A stretch of DNA of 5,750 bases. Origin: Burkholderiales bacterium (GTDB taxonomy: Bacteria > Pseudomonadota > Gammaproteobacteria > Burkholderiales > Burkholderiaceae_C). Where the stretch lies: NCBI GenBank assembly GCA_947372225.1, contig CANBSV010000132.1, forward strand, positions 1-5,750, written 5' to 3'. A program made the translations under genes and the position numbers. The notes under the pieces are model-generated. The model saw only the letters and a program-made list of their open reading frames with translations. It searched no databases and had not been told where the DNA came from. Positions 1 to 5,750 of this stretch are shown here, piece after piece (position 1 is the stretch's first letter; every line of letters starts with the position of its first letter).

Positions 1-801
1 CCGCTGGGCCGCTCGGACCTTGACCGGTTCAACCTGCTGTTGTTGCCGTCGTTCGATCGTTTCTTCTCGGACATCGATGCGCTGCGTTTCACCCTGATCT
101 TGCCGCGCGAAGACATGCATCGAGTGGCCAGTCAGTTGCCTTCGAATCCGGCCTACAACATCGTGCTGGTTTGCGAAGATGACCTTTGTCCGGATTTGAC
201 GGAAATTCGCGGCAACGGATGGTTTAAGCAGCAAGTTTTGAAGCTGGCGGCGGCGCGTCTCACCGGTTCGCCCTATTACCTTGTGCTGGACGCCGACGTG
301 ATCCTCAAGCGCGCCTGTTCCCTGCAGGACTGGTTCCCAAACGGCAAACCACTGGCGCAACTCGCGAAAGCTGCAACCCACTGGGACTGGTGGGGCGCGA
401 GCAGCCATATCCTCAAATCGAACGTGAAACTTGGCGAGTATTCGCCCGTCATGGACGTGACGCCACAGTTTTTGCATCGCTCGAGCTGCGTCGCACTGCA
501 ACAGGCCATCGCTTCTCGCAACACGGCACCGAGTTGGGAGCGTTTGCTGATGGAGTCAATCGGCATACCGTGGACCGAGTACACGCTTTACTGGCTGTAT
601 CTCATGGAGCACGACTTGGTGCGTGAGCTCTACGACGACTCTGACCGGAAGATCAGCGATGGCATCTGGCTGCACAAAAGGTTCAACTGGTGGCATCTAC
701 GCAAAGCGTTCAAGTCCGATGCTTGGTTTCTCGTCATACAGAGCAACCTGGGGCTGGACCCGCTCACGGTTCACAAGCGGATCAGTCCCTGGCTTCGGTG
801 A
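1..801 (+). CDS. DUF6492-family glycosyltransferase-like protein, 5'-truncated by window edge
   Basis: The frame is open from base 1 and ends at TGA 799-801, giving 266 visible residues. A TTG at base 40 could be read as a start, but the residues before it (PLGRSDLDRFNLLLLPSF) look like the usual N-terminal part of this family, so the true start is probably upstream. Sequence evidence: a GWFKQQVLKL stretch around visible residues 73-82, then VLDADVIL with a DxD-type metal/nucleotide-sugar motif at about residues 97-99, and a C-terminal WTEYTLYWLYL block followed by SNLGLDP near the end. These blocks match my memory of DUF6492 proteins, which have a GT-A-like layout and occur in polysaccharide gene clusters. 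The donor and acceptor are unknown. It converges on the ABC exporter, with 102 bases between. Family call fairly sure; enzymatic activity inferred. Confidence 0.82.
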   Translation, partial: PLGRSDLDRFNLLLLPSFDRFFSDIDALRFTLILPREDMHRVASQLPSNPAYNIVLVCEDDLCPDLTEIRGNGWFKQQVLKLAAARLTGSPYYLVLDADVILKRACSLQDWFPNGKPLAQLAKAATHWDWWGASSHILKSNVKLGEYSPVMDVTPQFLHRSSCVALQQAIASRNTAPSWERLLMESIGIPWTEYTLYWLYLMEHDLVRELYDDSDRKISDGIWLHKRFNWWHLRKAFKSDAWFLVIQSNLGLDPLTVHKRISPWLR

Positions 802-903
802 TGCCGGGCGGCCGTGGTTTTGCCTCGGGTTGGGTCAGTTGATTAGGCGCAGGCTCGTGAGGGCGCCGACGGCAGGGCCGTTCAGGGCAGGTCGACTCAG
901 AAC

Positions 904-2688
904 TTACCGAGCCAGTCGCTGGAATGCACGGCTGTCGCGCAGCAACGTGACGTAGTCGCCGTCGTCAACGATGCGACCTCGCTCCAGAACGAAGATGCGG
1001 TCGCAGTCAATCACCGTGTTCAGCCGGTGCGCGATCAGGATGACCGTGATCTTGCGAGACAGCGTGTCCACAGCTTCGATGATGGCTTTCTCTGTGGCGC
1101 CATCGAGTGCGCTGGTGGCTTCGTCAAGTACCAACACCGACGGACCGTGATAAAGGGCCCGCGCGATGCCAACGCGCTGCCGCTGGCCGCCGCTGAGCCT
1201 GATGCCGCGCTCGCCAATGACGGTGTCGTAACCTTGCCCGAGCTCTGCCACGATGAATTCGTGCAGGCTGGCCGCGGTCGCGGCCGCGCGAACGGCATCG
1301 TGGTCGATTTCATCGTCGTGGACCCCGAAGGCGATGTTTCGAGTGATGCTGTCGTCCGACAGCCAGATGTGCTGAGGCACGTAGCCTACGTTTCGCTGCC
1401 AAGCAGAGATGTTGTCAGCCGTCAGTTCTATGTCGTCGATCACGATGGCCCCGGCATTAGGGCTCAGCAGTCCCATCACCATGTCCACCAGGGTCGTTTT
1501 CCCCGCGCCGGTCGTGCCCACGAAGGCAACCGATGTGTTTTTCGCGATGCGCAGACTGACACCTCGCAGGGCCTCAGTCTGGGCCTGAGGGTACGCAAAC
1601 GACACATCGCGGATTTCAATGGCACGCTCAAAATTAAGCATTGGCCCTATCGATTGACTCCCGGCAGGCGGCGCAGGCTCAGCGAGGTCGTCATGCAGTG
1701 TCTGTAGCGCGACCCGGTTGAAGTGCATGTACGCGAGGTTGCTGTAGATCGACTGCAAGGCCGGCAGAAGCCTGTAGCCCGCGAGCAGATACAACGCCAA
1801 CACCGGGAGCATCTGTCCAAGCGCTGCACCGCCCTGAGCCATGGAAAGGACAAACACCACCACACCGGCAATCGCCAACGTTTCGATCGCGTGACGCGGA
1901 ATCAAGCCGATGGCATTGCGACGCATGTCAACCTCGGTGAGGCGCTTGGAAATGCTCCGGTAGCTGTCGACAAACAGGGCTTCTCGCTTCAAGAGCTTCA
2001 GGTCCTTGATGCCGCCGAACGCCTCACTGCCGACCCGGTGGGCCTGCTGCCGGTACTCGTGCCCCAGTCGCCCAAGCTTGTCAACACGCGAACCCGTGTA
2101 CCAGTAGATCAGTGCGTAGGCGCTCCCCAGCGTGAGAAACGCAGTGGCGGCCGCTGACGGATTGGTGATGAACAGCATGACCAAAATGGACAGAGCCACA
2201 CAACTGCTTGCAGCGATACGGGTGAAGGGAATCAGGACCCCCTCAATCACATGCGCAGACTCTTCAAATACGTTTCGCCGCAACTCGTTGGTGTTGCGCG
2301 TCAGGAAATACGCATAGGGGCGCGACAGGTAGCACTCGAGCAAGCGCGTCGCGAGATTGCGTCGGCACAGGGCGGTGAACAGCGCGACCAGCCAGTTGGA
2401 GAAGGCGAAAAACACATTGCGCAGCGTCATGACCGCGATGACGCAGCCGCCAAGGAACATCAGAAACGCGTGTTCCTGCTCGAACCCGGTCCAATGTTGC
2501 AACCGCACGAGGTAGGGATGTGCCGGGTTGTCGCTTGTGCTGACCAAGGCGCCGATGAAGGGAACGATCGAGCCGATTCCAGCGATCTCCAACATCGCGA
2601 GCAGCACGGACAACAGCAGCAGCCAGAAAAATCGGCGGCGGTCCTTGCGGTCAAGCAGTCCGAGAGCTTGGCGTGCTGTGTCCAACAT
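904..2688 (-). CDS. ABC exporter half-transporter (fused membrane and ATPase domains), PglK/McjD/MsbA-like
   Basis: A 594-residue protein with type IV (ABCB-like) exporter architecture. Hydrophobic segments lie near residues 20-48, 75-105, 150-175, 178-197, 267-288 and 291-312, forming a six-helix membrane domain. The ATPase domain covers about 358-594: Walker A GTTGAGKT 391-398, Q-loop Gln439 in YVPQH, signature LSGGQ 498-502, Walker B with LDE 521-523, D-loop SALD, and switch His554. All catalytic residues are present, so it should be active as a homodimer in the inner membrane. The N-terminal LEIAGIGSIVPFIGAL block resembles flippases of lipid-linked oligosaccharides such as PglK, which fits the glycosyltransferase neighbours; a peptide exporter of the McjD kind is the main alternative. 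The ATG is fixed by an in-frame TAA three codons upstream. No clear Shine-Dalgarno sequence precedes it, so translation may be weak or the leader very short. It is divergent from the PqqD-like gene, 107 bases apart. Confidence 0.95.
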   Translation of the reverse strand: MLDTARQALGLLDRKDRRRFFWLLLLSVLLAMLEIAGIGSIVPFIGALVSTSDNPAHPYLVRLQHWTGFEQEHAFLMFLGGCVIAVMTLRNVFFAFSNWLVALFTALCRRNLATRLLECYLSRPYAYFLTRNTNELRRNVFEESAHVIEGVLIPFTRIAASSCVALSILVMLFITNPSAAATAFLTLGSAYALIYWYTGSRVDKLGRLGHEYRQQAHRVGSEAFGGIKDLKLLKREALFVDSYRSISKRLTEVDMRRNAIGLIPRHAIETLAIAGVVVFVLSMAQGGAALGQMLPVLALYLLAGYRLLPALQSIYSNLAYMHFNRVALQTLHDDLAEPAPPAGSQSIGPMLNFERAIEIRDVSFAYPQAQTEALRGVSLRIAKNTSVAFVGTTGAGKTTLVDMVMGLLSPNAGAIVIDDIELTADNISAWQRNVGYVPQHIWLSDDSITRNIAFGVHDDEIDHDAVRAAATAASLHEFIVAELGQGYDTVIGERGIRLSGGQRQRVGIARALYHGPSVLVLDEATSALDGATEKAIIEAVDTLSRKITVILIAHRLNTVIDCDRIFVLERGRIVDDGDYVTLLRDSRAFQRLAR

Positions 2689-2721
2689 GCGGCATTATTG
2701 CAGGCAGTGCTTGGAAACTTA

Positions 2722-2740
2722 TGGCTCAGCCCATGAGCCA
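2722..2740. repeat. Perfect 7-bp inverted repeat, possible operator
   Basis: TGGCTCA (2722-2728) and TGAGCCA (2734-2740) are exact reverse complements separated by five bases. A further partial copy, TGAGCC, occurs at 2763-2768. The central position between two divergent genes suits a dimeric repressor or activator site, though a small RNA hairpin in a 5' leader is equally possible. No regulator gene lies in the window. The repeat itself is certain; its function is a guess. Confidence 0.45.
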
Positions 2741-2782
2741 GCGATACGATTTGTTGCACAGTTGAGCCCAAATTGATTTTCG

Positions 2783-2788
2783 AAAGGA
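2783..2788 (+). promoter_or_regulatory. Ribosome binding site of the PqqD-like gene
   Basis: AAAGGA lies seven bases before the ATG at 2796. It is the best Shine-Dalgarno match among the complete genes of the window, supports that start codon, and suggests that the PqqD-like gene is the well-translated first gene of its operon. Confidence 0.7.
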
Positions 2789-2795
2789 CCTACCC

Positions 2796-3215
2796 ATGTT
2801 CAACCCATCCAGCCGTCTGCGGGTGAATGACCGCCACGTCACGGCGAGCGTGATTGACGGCGAGGCCATCATCATCAATCTCGAGTCCGGGCTTTACTAC
2901 AGCCTGGATCAGCTTGGAGCTGCGGCGTGGGAACTGCTCGCGTCTGGGCAAAGCATTGCGGCAGCGGCAGACGCACTGGCGCAGGCCTGCAAGGGGGATT
3001 CATCGGTCATCGCAGCCGACTTGCAGCATCTGGCTGACCAACTGGCCTCGAGCGGTCTGGTGTCGCTGATCGAAGACGCGACGGTGCCAACCGCCGCGGT
3101 CGATCTTTCTGCCATCTCCCAGCTGTCCTGGGCGCCGCCGACGCTCAATGTGTATGACGACATGGGCGACGTCCTCGCCCTGGATCCACCTCTGCCGCAA
3201 GTCGCGATCGACTGA
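2796..3215 (+). CDS. PqqD-family protein (RRE-like) with C-terminal tail
   Basis: A 139-residue protein. Residues 1-92 match the PqqD pattern: a short beta N-terminus (RLRVNDRHVTASVIDGEAII), the typical NLESGLYYSLDQLGAAAWELL block at 28-48, and helices up to about residue 90. This winged-helix-like fold is the RiPP recognition element, which in known systems binds the leader of a precursor peptide and presents it to a modifying enzyme. Classical PqqD is about 90 residues; here about 45 residues follow, ending in a proline- and acid-rich stretch (W112 to Q135) with YDDM at 120-123 and LALDPP at 127-132. As I recall, similar tails occur in some PqqD-like proteins beside kinases or nucleotidyltransferases. 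No pqqABCE genes are seen, so PQQ synthesis is unlikely. The next gene encodes an HprK-like kinase domain 39 bases downstream, probably on the same transcript. The partner peptide is unknown. Confidence 0.85.
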   Translation: MFNPSSRLRVNDRHVTASVIDGEAIIINLESGLYYSLDQLGAAAWELLASGQSIAAAADALAQACKGDSSVIAADLQHLADQLASSGLVSLIEDATVPTAAVDLSAISQLSWAPPTLNVYDDMGDVLALDPPLPQVAID

Positions 3216-3254
3216 ATCCGTTTTGCGACCCTTCCTGCCACTGACCGTGATGCC

Positions 3255-5003
3255 ATGACACAGCCGCTTGTTTCCTGCCTTTGCGTCACCCGAAACCGAC
3301 CTCGTCTGCTGGGTCGCGCTGTCAAGTGCTTTCTGAGCCAGAGTTGGGCCCGTGCCGAATTGCTGGTCGTGTTCGAGTCGGACGACATCGCCACGCGGGA
3401 CTACCTGGCCGGCATCACCGACCCGCGGATTCGCGCCATTGAGGTGCCCATCGAGCCCAAGCTGAGCCTTGGTGCTTTGCGCAACCTCTCGGTGAGATTG
3501 AGTTCTGGCGATTACGTTTGTCAGTGGGACGACGACGACTGGTACCGCCACGACCGGATTGACACTCAGATGAGCGCGCTGCTTGCGAGCCGTCTGGAAG
3601 CTTGCGTGCTGTCGCGCTGGATCTGCCTCGATGTGCCGCGTCGACGCGGATTCATAGGACGCCACCGCACCTGGGAAGGCAGCATCGTGTGCCGCAAGGA
3701 CGCCATGTTGCCCTACCCCGAGCTCGCCAAGAAGGAAGACACGCCGATGATCGAGGCCCTGCAGGAGCAGGGGAAGTTGTTGTTGCTGGACCGCCCCGAG
3801 ATTTACGTCTATCACTTCCATGGCGGGAACACGTGGGATCGCGCGCACTGGGTCGACGTGGTGCATGGGGCGCGCCAGATGAAAAGCAGCGAGGTCATGG
3901 CGTTGCTCAGCGAGGTTGATGCGCTGTCGCTCGGCGTACCCCAGGACGACGAAGTGGCGCAGATGATCGAGCCGACGCGCCGTACCAGCGAGCTCGCGAT
4001 GCAAGTCCACCAGGAGCAGGTGACGATTTCGCGGTTTCGGTTCGCCGGTCAATCGGTTCGTCTGCGCGTAGCCGGATCACAGTTGTCCGCGCACATGAAC
4101 GAGGCCTTCGAACAGTTGCGCGTCGATGAGCCCGACGACGCCCCGGCCGCTCTGCACATCGAAATGTGGGACCGCGCGCGCACGGGCATCGGATGTCCCG
4201 GTGTCGCCTACGTGCCTGACAGCACGACGCTCCTTGATGGCGGCATCATCAACAGCTACGCGGACGAGGAAATACTGCGCTACGAGCGCGGTCACTATGT
4301 CACCACGCTCGACCGCGCGGGCAGCCAGCTGTTCAGTTGCAGAGCCGATGGTGGAAATCTGGCGCTCTACGAGCGAGCCAAGCCCTTCGACATGATGCTC
4401 GCGCGCTGGTACTACGACCAAGGCGTTCAGCAGATCCACGTCGGACTGGTTTCAAAAGATGGCAACGGGGTGATCTTTGTCGGTGCCAGCGGCTCTGGCA
4501 AGTCGACCGCCACGCTGGCGTGCGCTTTGGCGGGGTACGCATACCTGGGCGACGATCACAACGGGCTCGAACTGACGCCGGACGGCGAATGCATCGGCCA
4601 CAGCATCTACAACTCGGCGCGCATCACCGAGGATCACCTGGTGCGATTCCCGCAGCTTGCTCCGTGGGAGATCAAGGCAACCAGCGAATGGGACCACAAA
4701 AGCATGCTGTTGATGAGCCGCATCCCGATCATTCGCACCGCAGCGACCACACGCATTCGAGCGGTGGTCATGCCAAGGGTCGTCGGTGACGGTCTGTGCA
4801 CCTGGCAGAAGGCGTCGAAGGTGCAAACACTGATTGCGCTGGCACCCACGTCGCTGCGCGGGCCACTCAACGCCGGGTACAGCGGGTTCAGCAACCTCGC
4901 GGAGTTCATACCGCGTATGCCGTGTTTTCGCCTGAACATCGGCCGCCACGTCGAGGACATTCCGGCCTGCGTCGACAGTCTCCTTGCCGAGGCCCTGTCA
5001 TGA
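3255..5003 (+). CDS. Two-domain fusion: GT2 glycosyltransferase plus HprK-like kinase
   Basis: A 582-residue cytosolic-looking protein without signal peptide or clear membrane helix. Residues 1 to about 205 form a GT-A family 2 glycosyltransferase: VSCLCVTRNRP at 6-16, the SGDYVCQWDDDDW block with the DxD-type metal site at 92-96, a KKEDTP acidic motif at 159-164 (candidate catalytic base), and HFHGGNTWDRAHW at 187-199. After a linker, residues about 255-582 resemble a whole HprK-like protein: a beta-rich lead-in, IHVGLV with His395 placed as in HPr kinases, Walker A GASGSGKST at 410-418, and YLGDDH at 430-435 in the position of the second acidic motif. HprK relatives phosphorylate Ser on HPr, or in lasso peptide clusters the peptide C-terminus; the target here is unknown, and no HPr or PTS gene is present. 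The start ATG has only a weak ribosome site, so translation may be coupled to the PqqD-like gene. Both domain calls are strong; the functional link between them is inference. Confidence 0.9.
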   Translation: MTQPLVSCLCVTRNRPRLLGRAVKCFLSQSWARAELLVVFESDDIATRDYLAGITDPRIRAIEVPIEPKLSLGALRNLSVRLSSGDYVCQWDDDDWYRHDRIDTQMSALLASRLEACVLSRWICLDVPRRRGFIGRHRTWEGSIVCRKDAMLPYPELAKKEDTPMIEALQEQGKLLLLDRPEIYVYHFHGGNTWDRAHWVDVVHGARQMKSSEVMALLSEVDALSLGVPQDDEVAQMIEPTRRTSELAMQVHQEQVTISRFRFAGQSVRLRVAGSQLSAHMNEAFEQLRVDEPDDAPAALHIEMWDRARTGIGCPGVAYVPDSTTLLDGGIINSYADEEILRYERGHYVTTLDRAGSQLFSCRADGGNLALYERAKPFDMMLARWYYDQGVQQIHVGLVSKDGNGVIFVGASGSGKSTATLACALAGYAYLGDDHNGLELTPDGECIGHSIYNSARITEDHLVRFPQLAPWEIKATSEWDHKSMLLMSRIPIIRTAATTRIRAVVMPRVVGDGLCTWQKASKVQTLIALAPTSLRGPLNAGYSGFSNLAEFIPRMPCFRLNIGRHVEDIPACVDSLLAEALS

Positions 5004-5036
5004 CGGCGCGCGCCGTCAAGGCCTGAGCGACGGCGC

Positions 5037-5750
5037 GTGCGCATCCTGTTCTGGTGCGAATCCTTCTGGCCATCGATCGGTGGTTCGGAAACGTTTGCCG
5101 CCGTGCTCATGGAGGGGTTGCGCAGACGCGGTCATACCTTCGAGGTCGTCACGCGCCTGAGTGGCGCTGAGGAATCGCCAACCTATGAGTGGCAAGGCGT
5201 ACCGGTGCAACGGATCGACGTCGACGAGCGTGCTGCCACCGAACGTGACCTCGGCGTGATCCTGCCGGCGCGGCAGCGCATCGCAAAGCTCAAGAAGCGC
5301 TTCGAGCCCGACCTGGTGCACGTCAGCCTGCCCGGTCCGAGCCTGCTCGTGCACCGTTTTACAACTGAAAGCGCCTGGCCATGCCCAACGCTCGTGTCCT
5401 TGCACGTTCCGCTGGAGCCCTCACTGGTGATGTTCAAGCGGCCGGCCTATGAGACCACTCGAGATGCAGCCTGGGTCACTGCCTGTTCGCGGGCCCTGCT
5501 CGACCACGGACGATGGATGGTGCCGGAAATACGCGGCCGCAGCAGCGTGATTTACAACGGCCTGCCTGCGATCGATGCCCTGCCCGCAACGCAGCGCAAT
5601 TCGGGTGGATTTCGGCTGTTGTGCGCCGGCCGACTCGTGGAGCAAAAGGGCTTTGCGACGGCGATCAACGCCTTGCATCGCGTGCTGCAGGACGGTCACG
5701 ATGCATCGCTGCGCATCCTCGGCGATGGACCCCTGCACGACGAACTGACC
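5037..5750 (+). CDS. GT4-family glycosyltransferase, 3'-truncated by window edge
   Basis: The first 238 codons of a GT-B fold retaining glycosyltransferase; the frame is still open at the last base. The chosen GTG start gives VRILFWCESFWPSIGGSE, a normal GT4 beginning with the GG(S)E loop at residues 15-18; the next ATG (5109) would remove that motif. Further landmarks: FEPDLVHVSLPG at 89-100, TLVSLHVPLE at 118-127, VTACSRALLDH at 147-157, VIYNGLP at 171-177, and the second-domain start RLLCAGRLVEQKGF at 193-206 followed by LRILGDGPL at 225-233. The EX7E donor-binding motif expected further on lies outside the window. It begins 33 bases after the fusion gene's stop, in the same frame, and is probably in the same operon. 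The likely role is adding one sugar from a nucleotide-sugar donor to a cell-surface glycan; specificity cannot be read from sequence. GAG at 5025-5027 is the only modest ribosome site. Confidence 0.9.
   Translation, partial: MRILFWCESFWPSIGGSETFAAVLMEGLRRRGHTFEVVTRLSGAEESPTYEWQGVPVQRIDVDERAATERDLGVILPARQRIAKLKKRFEPDLVHVSLPGPSLLVHRFTTESAWPCPTLVSLHVPLEPSLVMFKRPAYETTRDAAWVTACSRALLDHGRWMVPEIRGRSSVIYNGLPAIDALPATQRNSGGFRLLCAGRLVEQKGFATAINALHRVLQDGHDASLRILGDGPLHDELT

Larger units (their letters stand above)
2689..2795. promoter_or_regulatory. Divergent intergenic control region between ABC exporter and PqqD-like operon
   Basis: This 107-base gap lies between the start codons of two divergent genes, so it should hold the promoters of both. 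It is more AT-rich than its flanks. I could not identify a convincing -35/-10 pair on either strand; TACGAT at 2745-2750 is a weak -10-like hexamer on the + strand without a good partner. An inverted repeat at 2722-2740 sits in the middle. The regulatory role is inferred from geometry, not from a recognised promoter. Confidence 0.5.

Noticed and set aside
40..42. TTG at base 40 as the start of the DUF6492-like gene
   Set aside because: The frame is open to base 1 and the upstream residues look like family sequence; no ribosome binding site precedes the TTG.
869..881. Hairpin ACGGC-AGG-GCCGT between the convergent genes as an intrinsic terminator
   Set aside because: The stem is only five base pairs and no T-run follows on either strand, so it does not meet the pattern of an intrinsic terminator. 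I see no better candidate in 802-903.
1027..1707. 226-codon + strand frame opposite the ABC ATPase domain
   Set aside because: It is antisense to the conserved Walker A, signature and Walker B region and shows no domain of its own.
2796..3215. Assignment of the PqqD-like gene as true pqqD of PQQ biosynthesis
   Set aside because: No pqqA, B, C or E genes are present, the protein is about 45 residues too long, and its neighbours are glycosyltransferases and an HprK-like domain.
3000..4052. Long open frame (350 codons) on the - strand opposite the PqqD-like gene and the GT2 domain
   Set aside because: It spans two well-supported + strand genes, its translation is low-complexity and rich in Arg/His/Gln with no recognisable domain, and GC-rich coding DNA commonly leaves such antisense frames open.
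4455..5003. Reading the P-loop domain as a genuine HPr kinase/phosphorylase (hprK)
   Set aside because: It lacks the HprK signature region I would expect after the P-loop, is fused to a glycosyltransferase, and has no PTS or HPr gene nearby; 'HprK-like' is as far as the sequence allows.
1..5750. CRISPR arrays, tRNA or rRNA genes, insertion sequences
   Set aside because: No repeat-spacer pattern, tRNA-like fold, rRNA sequence, transposase or terminal inverted repeats were seen by eye; nearly all of the window is accounted for by the five genes.

Overview
The window is GC-rich and gene-dense, with five protein genes, short gaps and strong G/C preference at third codon positions. Gene families and style fit a proteobacterium, probably beta- or gammaproteobacterial. 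That assignment is an inference from composition and gene content only; no taxonomic marker is present.

Layout. (1) Bases 1-801, + strand: the 3' part of a DUF6492-type glycosyltransferase-like gene whose start lies before the window. (2) Bases 904-2688, - strand: a complete ABC exporter half-transporter, with membrane domain and ATPase in one chain, of the kind that flips or exports lipid-linked glycans or peptides (PglK/McjD/MsbA-like). It converges on gene 1. (3) Bases 2689-2795: a divergent control region with a perfect 7-bp inverted repeat and a good ribosome binding site for the next gene. (4) Bases 2796-3215, + strand: a PqqD-family protein (RiPP recognition element fold) with a non-PqqD C-terminal tail. 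(5) Bases 3255-5003, + strand: an unusual two-part protein, an N-terminal GT-A (family 2) glycosyltransferase joined to a C-terminal HprK-like P-loop kinase domain. (6) Bases 5037-5750, + strand: the first 238 codons of a GT4 glycosyltransferase that runs off the window.

Genes 4-6 are closely spaced on one strand and look like an operon; the exporter is read divergently from the same control region. Together they suggest a surface-glycan or modified-peptide locus: several glycosyltransferases, an ABC flippase/exporter, and a PqqD-like plus HprK-like pair. PqqD-like/HprK-like pairs are known from RiPP clusters (for example lasso peptide kinases) and from exopolysaccharide-associated 'HPr-rel-A' type systems. 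No RiPP precursor, cyclase, protease or radical SAM enzyme is visible here, so the substrate of the pair is unknown.

The most interesting item is the GT2-HprK fusion placed directly after a tailed PqqD-like protein. It physically links sugar transfer to an HprK-like kinase and could belong to a poorly described glycan- or peptide-modification system.
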